Source: Callaeas wilsoni (taxonomy: Eukaryota > Chordata > Aves > Passeriformes > Callaeidae). From it: 64,000 nt of DNA. Of the stretch, positions 1 through 11,460 are shown piece by piece; positions within the stretch are counted from its first letter, which is position 1; every line of letters starts with the position of its first letter. Under the pieces are notes generated by a model. That model did not search any database. It was not told where the DNA came from and saw only the letters and a list, made by a program, of their open reading frames with translations. Location: contig VWPU01012687.1 in the NCBI GenBank assembly GCA_013398955.1, forward strand, positions 124,001-188,000, given 5' to 3'. The translations under genes were made by a program, and so were the position numbers.

Positions 1-184
1 TCCTTTGATAGTCCTTTTTGCCCTTCTCTGTATATTTTTCTTTCTACTATGTATTTTTTTTGTGATGGGGGTGGATTTAGACACTGCCAGCACAATGCGT
101 CTTTGCTTCGCTCTCTGTTCTTTTGCTGGCATTCAGCTTGCTGTCTGAGCACTTGCATTTCTGAGCACTGAGATGCTGTTATAG

Positions 185-815
185 CACAGTCTATTCTGAC
201 CTTGGGATCTCATTCCCAAGGACTAAGATTGAGTTTAGGTCCCATCACTGTAGGTAGAGCAAGGACTATTTCATGATGCTGGATTTTATATTTGTCTATA
301 TTGAACTTCATCTGCTCTTCTGTCACCTAGATGCTGGTAATCTTCTTTGATTACCAGTGAGCTTGTGAGTTTTCATTAATAATTTGCTCTTACCCTTCTG
401 TTCTGCCTTTTAAGCAATGTGAAGAGCTTCCCTCTTACCCACAACAGCCTAATTTGTTTAAGCATCTCTAGCAAGTGATCTTGTTGAGCACCTTTGGGCA
501 CAAGCTTTCCAGTTAAGCTATGTCAACTGAACACCTCTTGTTCACATGCTTGTTATCTACTTCAAAAATCCTTACTGGAGTTGTGGCATACAATTTTCCT
601 TTGCAAAAGCTGAGCTGGACCTCTCCAGTATACCCTATTTATCTCCGTGTCACCTAAAGCTATTCTTTAAAAATTTTTTATATCTACATTTTGCCCGGTA
701 TAAGCATTTTCCCTAGAACCTCTTTAAAAATGGTGCCATATTTGCCACTTTCCAGTGTTCTGATGCCAAGATCATTTTCAGCCAACAGCTGCACATTATA
801 GTTAGCAGTTCAGCT
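185..815 (-). mobile_element. Degenerate L3/CR1-like LINE relic, reverse-transcriptase region
   Basis: Read on the minus strand, two pieces of a CR1-clade reverse transcriptase are recognisable. Around 715-770 the frame gives SEHWKVANMAPFLKRF, matching the family pattern (E-D-W-K-x-A-N-V-x-P-I-F-K-K-G). Around 490-585 it gives FEVDNKHVNKRCSVDIA followed by a stop where an aromatic residue is expected, then a block matching the AFDKVPH region. On the plus strand, 420-585 and 690-770 follow the reverse complement of the amniote L3/CR1 consensus closely. The part near 290-350 corresponds to the segment further toward the element's 3' side, with an apparent internal deletion between about 360 and 420. 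Stops and frameshifts make it inactive and old. Ends are approximate. Confidence 0.82.
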
Positions 816-3671
816 AAATAAAGATGGAAGCAGAAAAAATACTGATTTTTCTTTTTATTATTTATTTTTAGTTTCCTGGAAAAGGGTTTAGTTTTGCAAG
901 TTTCTGAATGACCTGGCATTTTAGTTTGCTGCGAATGTCAACCTGTAACATTTAGTGATTATCTGCTAGTTTATCTTTTCGCTATTTGACAAATACTGTG
1001 ATAAAGGACACTCGGCCAGTCAGAGAGTAGAGAAGCTGACCTGTGCTGCAAGCACTGAGAAACGAAAAATGAAATGACAAACACAAAAAACTAACAGTAA
1101 TCTGGAAACAAAGCGAAATAAAACTCGCATACAATAGAAAACTTGAAAAGAGGCAAAATAAAGCAGTCAATTTTATTTTGAGTTGTTCTCAATATTTTTC
1201 CATTTCAAAGGGGTTGCTGTTCTCAGTGAAAACCCAACTTTGCTGTAAGTGTTTCTACCACTGTTAGAACTGAGCTTGGAGGAAAGCAGCTTGTTCAGCA
1301 GTATCTGTTACTCATCAGGGATGTTGTATATTTAAACTGACGTAGGACTGTGCTACAGAGGCTGGAAACATTAAATAACGTGCAAGTTTGTGTTTCCTTG
1401 TGAACATAATTGCCTGACCTCTACAGCAGATGCAATTTGCCAAGATTTTCTTAACAAAGGCAGTGACCTTAGTTTACTACATCGTATGAATGTGTTCAAA
1501 CTTTGGCACTGGCGTATACCACATTCCCTGTCTTTCCTCTGCAGTTTTCCCTATTGTTCAACTCACTCTATTTACTTGAGGCCCAAAAGAACCAGCACAA
1601 ACTACCTGCTCCACTACACGTATTGATTAGGCTGATATTGAATTACAGTTCCTTATTTTAAGAAGTTTTGTCAATGTGCAGTCCTGCGGAGCGTTGTTTA
1701 TGAAATAAGGCTGTTACAAGGTCAGAGGAGTAGCAACCCCGTGGGATGTTAAATGGCATTGCAAACTGTATACTGTTAATTATTTAACATGTCTTCAGAT
1801 GAGTGATTTGAACTGAACTGTCTCATCTTTCACAGCTAAATACTGAAGATGACTCAAAAGCTTTTATGGCCTAAATCATCCAGGGTAATTTACCTCTGAA
1901 AATTGAGACGGTAAAAAAACAGAAAAAGAAAGCTGAGTTTCTTACAGATTTGAATCGTTGTCCCTTTGCATTCCTTCTTTCTACCAACCACAACACACTC
2001 AGTTCCTTCTCTTGTGTTCTATAACATCCTCACCAGACAAAAGGCATTAGATGCCAGCTGGGTCACTTTGTACCTGTGCCAGCTTCTGGTGAACAAATAT
2101 GTGTGGGTTCAACCAGCACCTCTCTTATCTACTGAATGTTCTCTTCCCAGCCACTAATTTTCATGAAATCTATAAGAGTTTTGCTTTGCTGAGAGTCCTG
2201 CCAGTCTGTCACATCTGCCTGGAATGCACTCAGTGTTGGAAGGAAGAGGAGGAAAATGCAAAGACCCTCAGTAACCGAAATTCCAATGGTGTAGTGCTCT
2301 TTCATGTTTATTGTCTTTGGAAATCCGATGTCCCCTGTGTCAGTCACCCAACCAAGAATATGCTATCTGAATATAACCATCTATTTAAAAGTAGATGATA
2401 ATATAGCTGCATCCTGCAAAAGTTCACGAATGACCAGCTACTTCACATATAAGCTGCCCCTTAAATTTCTACAACAGCGAGAGAAAACCGTCCTTACTCC
2501 TTTGCTTCATCTTCTTTTTCTTCTTTAGTTCACCAGCATCTTGCTGATAAAGACAGATTGAGTTCTCTCCTCTACTATTCTTCAGACTAAATCATACACT
2601 GTCAGTCTTCCCTCCTCATTTTCTGAGATGGGTCATTCTCTTCTTTTTTTTATGTCCTTAATATTGTTCCTTCTCCTTCCATGTCAAACTTTGCCATCGT
2701 CTCCTCTTTTCTCTCTGCTCTTCTACCCCTGTCATGTTTCCTTCTCATCCTTATCTCCCTGCCTCATAATTTACTCTTCTCTGTCCCCTGATCCTCTTTG
2801 CTATCTTCTACTTGAATTGCACCATGCCTGCATGAACTCATGCCTTCTAAAATGCATTTCATCCATTTTGGTCAGAAAGGGGAGTTGAGGCCAGCAGGAC
2901 TGCTTAAGTGGGCACCATATTAACTCAGGCTCAAGTTTTCCAGTGGAGTTTAAACAGCTGCTCTGCTTTGACACTTAATCCCCATTAATTTTGAGTAGGA
3001 TTAAGGGGTCTAAATCCCTCCGAGCCTCTGGTCCCAGGTCAGCAACATTATCCATCCCACATCGCAGCACCTTAGCAAGACCCTCACAAAACTTATGCTA
3101 TAAATGACAGAAGTGGCCAATATATGTGGACACTTTTTGCTGTGCTTACATCATCTCACCTGCTTCCTAATTAAATTGCAGTTGTGCTGATTGGTGGGGA
3201 TGTACTTGTGCCTGAAACCATGATAAAAAGCTGCTGGGGGAAGATGCTGAGAGGGGAAAAGGTCAGAGAAATATGGAAACCTGTGCACTGTGGGGATGTC
3301 AGACTGACAGTTTATGGATTGCCTGATTTCAGCAGGTTCTCCGGAGAATTATCTCTGTGCACATTCTTCTCCCTTTTGCTCTCTCCAACATTACAACGAG
3401 GAGAACTGAAGGAAACTGTGAGTAGGAAGGCAGATTTTCCAGTTCCCTTTGTAGGAATGACCCACTTAACAGACGATACAATCAGGGTATTTGCTCTTTT
3501 TTGCCGCTTCCAGTAAGGGATGTTCAAAAGCAAAATGCCCATTCATTGGGATGCCCAGTGTCCAAATTGGCTTGCACAAAGGAGCTAATCTTGTCCTCAG
3601 CAATCCTATTTGTTCAGGTGCAAAACAAGTGTCTGCAGTAGCTACCAATCTAAATACAGATACTGGTGCTT

Positions 3672-3735
3672 AAAAAAAAAAAAAGGAAAGAAAAGAAAAG
3701 AATTAAACTAAAAAAAGAAAGAGAAAGAAAGAAGA
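3672..3735. repeat. A-rich GA/GAAA low-complexity tract
   Basis: A run of twelve A residues is followed by GGAAAGAAAAGAAAAG and, after a short interruption, by GAAAGAGAAAGAAAGAAG. It resembles a decayed poly(A) plus (GAAA)n. No retroposon body was recognised just upstream. Confidence 0.7.
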
Positions 3736-6700
3736 CCATTTCAGACAAGCCGTAGGGAACTCAAGCAAATTTCAAGTAAATTAATTGTGGAACAACACAG
3801 TGTATGATTTTGGCATCCTAAAATGGAACATATTCCTTATAAAATGGGCACACTGTGCAGCTCTCTGACATTTCCAAATGAAACAATAGGACCACTAGAA
3901 TGGAAAGTCTGCAGGAACAGCAGACGAGGAAAGGAAGTTTAGGTTGAACAAAGGTTTTGTTCATTTTTACAGCCCCTAGAGGAGAGTAGTGCTGTACAGA
4001 AGCTGTTAATGATGGGCTGGATTGGATGACCGAAACCAGTGCCAAGATCTAAATGTGTTTTTACTCCAAACTCCTCCCCAGCTGTCCAGATACCCTGCAG
4101 AATTTCCAGCTGGTGTGAACCCCATGGGCTTCTGGATCAGCACGAAAAGAAAGGGTGGGGAGGCACTCCTATCTGTAGTTTGCACGTCACCTTCTCACTT
4201 GATAAATGCAATTCACTTACACGAAATAGCAAATCATTAAGCTTTGTCTGACAAACTTGCAAGTTGACCTAAAGTCTTGGGTTGTAGGAAGGAACTGTGC
4301 TGTGCTCAGGGCTTGCTCAGGTAACTATGGCAACTCTGCTTCTCTGTTAGGCTTTGAAAGAATTGTCCTTAAGTGAAAACAGCCCCAGCCTACCATCGCT
4401 GTTTAATAAATAATCTGCCAGTGGAGGAGGATTCAGGTTCAGAGAAGCTGTACTTCCTTTCAACTAGGCTGGAAAATAGAAAAGTAAAATTCAGCAAAGC
4501 CTTTTTCAGAATTTCCATGACATGACTTTGTTCCCTGGGCATGTAAACAAATCCTTCACGCACTCCCGGGGCTCATTGGAAGGGTACGGGCTCTGGGACC
4601 TGCTCCTCACAGCAGGTAAATGCAGAATTAGAGCTCATGAGCTGCTTTTGCTCCTAATCTCCCTGCTGTACTTGAAGTAATTTCTAAGCTGTATGTCATA
4701 ATTTTAGATCTACATGAGCAAAATGAGATGTTTCTTTGTATTAGGCAGTGAGGAAAAGAAAAGGAGAGAAACCTTTTGAAATTTTTCATTCAAGACCATT
4801 GGGGAGAGATTCGACCTGTGTAGTTCTGCGAGATGTCAAAGTGCATCAGGGTCAGAAAATAACACTGCACAGCTCCTGAGTGAGAATGATGTTTATAGGC
4901 TTAACTTTTACAAGTTTTGATTCTGCCAGGGACATTACATGAGAACTTATAATTTGTTCTTTATAACTAAGAGCCATTTTGAATAGTAGCCAGGCAGTCC
5001 AGGCCAGGTTCTTCTTTTAGGCTCTGATGCAGCAAGGACAGGCCTTAGAGCCTATTACAAGTTTTCTGTTGGCTTCAGTCAGGATTGGGTCACTTGGGCG
5101 TCTCAGAGGCATAAAGGTGGGACACCTTGCTCAGCAGCATACTCACTTCTCCTGCCTCTCCCTGCAGTAGGGTGAAGGAGGAATGGCCAAAGCAGCACAG
5201 CTTTGCCCTGCTGCTCAAGCATGTCCATGTATTTTGAAGCCTGAGGCATCTCTGTTCCAGTGCACATTTTGTACTTGGCTGTATGACCTCTTCTTCATGA
5301 GACGGGGTGGGCAGCCTGATGTATTCAAAAGTGTTGTCAGATAAATAGAAGAAAATTTCTGGGGCCAGCTGAGCGACTTCCACAGAGAGGGTCTTACTGG
5401 TCTTACAGATACCTGACAGGATCTATGGTACCTTTCAGATCTAAGCATTTTAAAACCTCTCCAGTCTCCTGACCAGCCAGGAGAGCTCTCACCCTACCTG
5501 TTAGCTGCCTTCCCTCTGTCCATGGGCATGCTCTCTGCAAAGAAGGCAAAGGCACTGAGGGCCAGAGTGTGCCCTTTCTTCCCTCCCTGCCCTCTCACTG
5601 TGTGAGTCCCATCCAAGTTTTCCTGCCAATATCTACTGGTCTCTGCCAGCATAAACAGTGGCAGAGGGCCACAGGGGCTGCAATTCCACTTATGAGGAGA
5701 GGAACAATAAGAGATCAGTTTGGTCCAGAAAACATATGGAAGTGGACAAAATGGAGGCATGACAAAAGCAAAAAGATCTACAGAAATGGTACCTGTATGA
5801 CCTCTCCAAAATACTGCAGAACCATGGTAGGGTCACCTCTGTCTTCCGCAGGTCCATAGCCTGGGACGAAGACAGCAGTTCAGACCCTTTGAACGTGGTT
5901 CATCAAGGAGGGGCACGTGCCTCAGCTTTGTCCATTGGGCGTCAAGATAATGAAGCCATTAGCAGCACATTAGGCAGGAACAGGATCTGGTCACCACCCC
6001 AGGACAAGGCAGGGGAAATGCCATGGACAATGCCAGGATGAGTGGGATGACTGAGGAAATGAAAGGAAATGTGTTCCCTGCTGAAACCTCCCAATTTGGA
6101 AGATGCCTTCCACCCTGTCATATTGCTGTTTTCTCGGGATCTATTGGTTCCTGAGCTGAAGATTAAGGTTTGCAGGCTCATAGACACTCTCTGGTTATTG
6201 TCTATGAGACTAAGACATGAAGTCATTAAAAATAACTCCTCTTGCCATTACCCAAATAACTCCGTAGGTTTGAGGGACTGTAACCCAGTTTGACCTTTTG
6301 TCATTCCAAGTGCTGCTATTGTGAGGCTGCAGTTTCATGCTTTGTGGAGAGCAAATTCTCCTCCAAACAAAGGGCAAACCAGAGCCAGGGTGTTGTGCAC
6401 ATCTCTGGGAGAGCAGAGTGGAGTGGCCATGCCCAAGTTCTCTCCAAGCTGAGGCAGCCTCAAAATCACCACTGGGGAGGGCCTGTCACAGGGGATGGCT
6501 GGGAACCTTCCATACTCATCCGGAGTGAAGGTTTATCACTGCAATCTGTCAAGATTTGGACAAAGTGCACCTTTGTAGGCGAGATAAAGTTTCCATTCCT
6601 GACTGAAAAAAGGAGGGGGAGGAAAGGGAGACAGGCTCAGGGCCTAAGAATCCTAATACTTAGATGTCTTAATTAAAAGTAAACTTTTCCTTTGAGGTGG

Positions 6701-6770
6701 CTGTGGTTAGAGCAGCAGGCAGAGAGACCTGACAGCACAGGCTAAATAGAGAGAAAAAAAAAATATAGAG

Positions 6771-6793
6771 AGAAAAAGACTCTTTCTTTTTCT
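6771..6793. repeat. Purine/pyrimidine low-complexity hairpin
   Basis: AGAAAAAGA (6771-6779) is followed after five bases by its exact reverse complement TCTTTTTCT (6785-6793), inside a longer switch from an A/G-rich stretch (about 6750-6779) to a T/C-rich one (about 6781-6811). This is probably a slippage product rather than a functional stem. Confidence 0.6.
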
Positions 6794-7053
6794 TTTTCTT
6801 TTTTTTTTTCCCAAACTTTCACTTTGGCCTCAGTGTGAAATGGCTTCAAAACTGCAGACACCTTCATGTAAATGTTCCTAATAAAGAAAAAAAAAAGTCC
6901 TCTGCGGGACATTTGTAATCCTTCTGATCTAGATGTTTTAATAATGTGCGAGTTTATCTTGGAAGACGGTGGCTGACCTGGAATTAATGTCTCTGCCAAC
7001 GTAAGGCTAAAAGCTCAGACAGAAGACTTAAATATAATAATATAATATGTGTC

Positions 7054-7095
7054 TGTATGTGTGTATGTGTATATATACACACACACATATATATA
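7054..7095. repeat. Alternating purine-pyrimidine (TG/TA/CA) microsatellite
   Basis: Forty-two bases alternate pyrimidine and purine without a break: TG/TA steps, then TATATATA, then ACACACACA, then ATATATATA. The 16-bp core at 7066-7081 is a perfect palindrome centred on the TATATA segment. Such sequence is prone to slippage and to Z-DNA or cruciform formation. Confidence 0.85.
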
Positions 7096-10000
7096 GACAT
7101 ATATGCATGTGCTATATAAACACATCTTTAAATAATCATAAACTCCCTTTAAAAATTATTTCAGCACAAATTAAGGTGTAGACAGCATCTGATTGGCTCA
7201 GTCACTACAGAATGGTGCCCCATGATATATTCATTTCCTATTCTGGTGTGGTTAATTGGGTATTTCAACTTAATTACTGCAGTCAATAGCACTTTCGGTT
7301 GAGTGTCTTAAGTGTTCATTTAATTTACTGTAGATTTAATAAGGCAGCGGTTTTATGTAAAGCTGTTAACCATCTGGATGGGCTGCAAAGCCCATCTTTT
7401 CTCTTGGGTAGCTGAAGCCTTATCCAAGACACACTGATGTCTACAGCAGTCTTTCTGTTAACTTCAGGAGCTGGAAACCTAAGCTCCTTGGGGAGCAAGG
7501 AGGTGGGCAAATGTCTTTGGCTGTGGGCTTCCTGGCTGGCCTGTGTGAGGGAGGGTTTTAAAGGTGCCATTTCTTTCCTGTAGGGAATTTCATATAGCAG
7601 TAATGGTAGGAAGAGCACCCCATGACTCAGGGTTTGATAATTGTGAGCTATGAGACTGAGCCTTAGAGTTTTAGGCAAAATTTCAAGTGGTTTCTCACAG
7701 CCTGAGTAAAGAGGTGATGAGTTGGGTCACACCTAGGAAAATTTAAAATAAGCACACCAATTTGACAAACCTCATGCAACTGAGTGATCTATTTTACCCC
7801 TGTCACAAGGTCTGGCAGAGCTGTTCATTCTCTCTCCACCTCCTATGAGTGAGTCACTAGCTCATGCTGTGGGTCAGGAAATATGCAGGTCTGCAGATTA
7901 CCTTCTGGGAGAAAAAAGAGGCAACCACTAGACACAAGCATTGTCTCTCGTGATTTCAGGGCCTCTCTTAAATGGGAATATGATTTGTTTAGGCAAAGGA
8001 TGATACAGCATAGGGCTGTAATTATAGGGTCTGGAGACCTGGCCATCCTGTCTTCCTGCACAGCTGTACTTAAAAATCAGACCCTGGTAAAATTGTAAAA
8101 TACCACAGTACTAGAGATATACTGTTGCCTAATGATGCTGGCAGGTACCTGAGGGAATTTTCAGGAACACCTGGGTCAGGAGTGGCCAGACATTACATGT
8201 ACCAGTATTCCCTCCACACAGGCCACGTAACTTAGAGAGATGAGAAGAGAAAAGAAGAGAGGGTTCTAGGCAGAGGATAAGTAGCCAGATTCCACATCTC
8301 TGCCGCGGGACAAGCAGAAGGAGGGTGTTTTGGTGTATCTTGGAGTAGCCCATCAGTGGAGGCCATGGTGACCCCATTGGTTGCCTCTCCCTCCAGCCAA
8401 TGACTGGGTTTAGCCAGCAGCCCCCAGTCACATGCTGCCAGTTTTATGATGTTGCCCTGGCCCAGAGCCATAGCTGGCTGACTGGCAAGCTGCGCGTGAC
8501 ACGGGAGCCCGAGGTTCTTCAGGGCTGTGGGCTCCCATGCTCCCCAGGCTTGTAGCCAGCCTGGGTTTAACAACAAGCAGCAGAAACGTCGGCAGGAACA
8601 GGACTCCAGCACATGAAATCCAGTGAAGAGAAATTCTTCTGCTGCAGAAAGTAGGCAAAAGGCAACTGGAGATGAATAGGCTGCCTGACAGCTGGCAGAC
8701 ACACAGCCGGTCTGCCATAGATGGTAATATAGGCACTGCAACTATTACGGCATCTAAAGGCAAAAAAAGCAATAAAAAGCTTTAACCTCTGCTATCCGGG
8801 AAAACAAGAAGTGGTTTCAGATGCTGTCAGTGGAGAGGACCCTTTGTGATGCTTGTGACAGGCAAATGGTCTAGAAAGTTCTACTGAGCTGTGTTTGGGA
8901 TTAAGGGCCAGGAGCGCCTGGGTTCGTGCTCTATTTGTACTAGTTACACAGCCAGTTTTTAAAAGTGTATTACTGCTGTTATTATAATGATATTGCTATC
9001 ATTACTGTTATTTTCTTTACACATCAATGGAGCCTGGAGAGCCAGTCTTAATTTCTTATGTGAATGCAAACGGCATTTAGATTTTTGTGGAGATCAGACA
9101 CCAGACACATTCCTACATTCTTGTCCAATGTTCAATATTTTTCCATGAGTCAAAGAGAACAAGAATGGGCATATTGTGTAAATGCAAAACTCTGCCTTTT
9201 TAAACTGACACGATGAATTTCAGCCCTGCCTCTTTGTCTCTCTCCTCTGAGCAGGGGCTTTTCAGCCTGCCAGATTTTGTTACTTACTATCCTTGAAAAC
9301 AGAGGGAGGGAAAAGTCAGTCCTTGTTAATTCATTGTCCCAGTTACCTAGCAGAGCTGTATCCTTAAGGCCTGCTGGATGCTTTTTTTTTTTTTTCTTTT
9401 CTGAGATGGTGAAGAGCTATGGCTTTCCTGCCAGCTCCATTGTGTTCCCTCAGTAAAAGCCTGCAACACTAGAGGCACTTTAAAAAGAAGCTAGAAGTCT
9501 GTTGCAATAGGCATCCAACAAAAGTTCCTGCTGCAATCCGTGCTTCCAGTAAATGCTGGTTCGTAATCCAGATTTCAGGCTTCAGGGCTGGTTCTTAATA
9601 GAACTCTGATACAGGTCAGTGTAGCTGCATCTGAATAGCAACAGAAAATTTGGCTCACTGTTATATTGGGCTTCAGTACAGATTCACAAACATGGTCATG
9701 TATGCAGACAAATAGCAGCATATAAGAGGTCTCTGGAATTTGAATTTTGCTTGCAGAATGTACCTCTGTATTTTACAGTGTGTGCGAAATATGCCTGATT
9801 GATGACGTAAAGACTGAACTCATCCATGCCTGCCAGAGCAAGAACTGCCCTGGAGACTGCTCTGATTTGGTCCATATCCCAAGCAAGACTACATGGCCTT
9901 TCCAAAGGCTTCTCCCAAGTACAGACCACCATAGACGGAAGTCTGCATGAGAACAAAGACTTTATTTCTAGACAGAAATACCTTTGATTCTTTTTTCAGA

Positions 10001-11069
10001 TATTTTAATAGGTGATAAAATGCTTATTTCCATGCCATAAATGAGAATCAATACGTATCTACCAAAGCCAGCCTAGTCTAAGTAATATGCAAGGAAAGAT
10101 TCACTGAAGTGCTTTGATAACCCTGAGTTTTTGGTTACTCTTTCTGGGAGTGGAAAGTTGGTGAGTGCCCTCTGAGCACATTTGACCCAGAGCTTCCTAG
10201 CTAAGGATTATGAAGGAAAGAAAAGCACACAAAGGGCAAAAAGAACTAATTAGCTCCAAGAATGATATGGCCATTTGTCCACTAGGAACCAGTCTGCTAC
10301 CTCCAGAGTTTCAAATATAGTAGCTTGCTGTACAGCCTTTCACCTGTAATGATTTCTAGTCACCATTAAATGGTACCATAAAGGTGACAAGTTTCACATT
10401 AGTTATAAAATGGAAAATTATATTTACCTTGGCTAGTATTTTCAAAAGTATGCTGGGATCCATATTTGACACCTAAAGAGATGTCTGCTTTTCAGAGGCG
10501 CTGAATGTGCATCGGTGTCTTTTGGAATTTAGCTGGAAAATAGGGCTTGTTATTAATGTGTTTGACAGTGTCTAAATGCATGAAGAGTATTTTTCAAAAA
10601 AATATAGAGAGATAAAGTCCTTGTCATGGAACCTTATAATCAAGAACAGAGAAACAAAGTCCAGCAAAGTCCATTTGAAGACCTGTATATCTCAATGAAC
10701 TTTAGATCAGGCTTAAGAAAAAGCATTATTTAGCAACTCAGATTCATCTGATAGAACTTCAGTTTGCTCAGTCAACCCTTTGATTGTTTATGTCATTTAA
10801 AAACTACTGATCTGATGCCTTCCCCGAAAGAATCTATGTAGAAACAAAGACTGACATTTCTCACGTACATTGTCATTTACTGCTTTCATCTCCTCCTCCT
10901 CCCTCATCATATGTCATTAACCTGGAGACAAGTCAAATTTATACATCCCCCCCATTTGCTCTGCGTTCAAAATTTTCCAGTTACACATCAGATCTATCCT
11001 AGAAGTGAACAACAAAAGGATGAGAGGGAAGGAACACAAATTGCTGACTAGACGTAAAGAAAAGCAGGG

Positions 11070-11192
11070 GAGCTGGAAGGGGGCCCAGATAGGTTGTGGA
11101 GTCTTCATCCTTCAAAGCATTCAACACTTGCCTGGACAATGTCCTGAGCAACCTGATGTAACTTTGTTGATAGCTCTGCTGAAAGCAGAGCA
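11070..11192 (+). mobile_element. CR1 LINE 3' fragment (first of two adjoining copies)
   Basis: The stretch beginning AGCTGGAAGGGGGCCC and passing through AGGTTGTGGAGTC, CCTGGACAATGTCCTGAGC and AACCTGATGTAA follows the 3' region of avian CR1 (element text: aggttgtggagtct...gcctggac..ggtcctg.gcaacctg). It lacks the terminal octamer and gives way to the next CR1 copy. It is short and diverged, hence old. Confidence 0.72.
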
Positions 11193-11195
11193 TGC

Positions 11196-11460
11196 AGTGA
11201 CAGGACAAGGGGGAATGGCTTCAAGTTGAAAAATAGTAGGTTTAGATTAGAAATTAGGAAAAAATTCTTTACTGAAAGGGTGGTGAGGCACTGGAACAGG
11301 TTGCTGAGAGAAGCTGTGCATGCCCCATCCCTGACAGTGCTTAAGGCCAGGTTGGGTGGAGCTCTGAGCAACATGATCTAGTGGAAAGTGTCCCTGTCCA
11401 TGGCAGGTGAGTTAGAATAAGTTGATATCTAAGGTTCCTTCCGACCCAAGCCATTCTATG
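11196..11460 (+). mobile_element. CR1 LINE 3' end (second copy, with terminal motif)
   Basis: Clear avian CR1: starts GTGACAGGACAAGGGG, continues through the GGTTTAGATTAGAAATTAGG and TTCTTTACTGAAAGGGTGG blocks, GAGGCACTGGAACAGGTTGC, GATCTAGTGGAAAGTGTCCC and CCATGGCAGG, and ends with the CR1 terminal octamer ATTCTATG at 11453-11460. It is a typical 5'-truncated insertion of about 265 bp and the best-preserved mobile element in the window. It abuts an older CR1 piece in the same orientation. Confidence 0.92.

Larger units (their letters stand above)
816..11069. other. Intron 1 stretch without a recognisable gene
   Basis: No coding similarity seen. Contents: a pyrimidine-rich strand at about 2490-2820; a purine-rich low-complexity run at 3672-3735; a 9-bp A/T-rich hairpin at 6771-6793; an alternating purine-pyrimidine run at 7054-7095; a T12-14 tract near 9382-9395. 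The longest open frame, on the minus strand at 8232-8741 (169 codons), overlaps other frames, has Cys/Leu-rich composition and no recognisable domain; I treat it as chance. Confidence 0.7.

Noticed and set aside
8232..8741. 169-codon minus-strand frame
   Set aside because: No recognisable family, overlaps two other minus frames, and its start and context are arbitrary.
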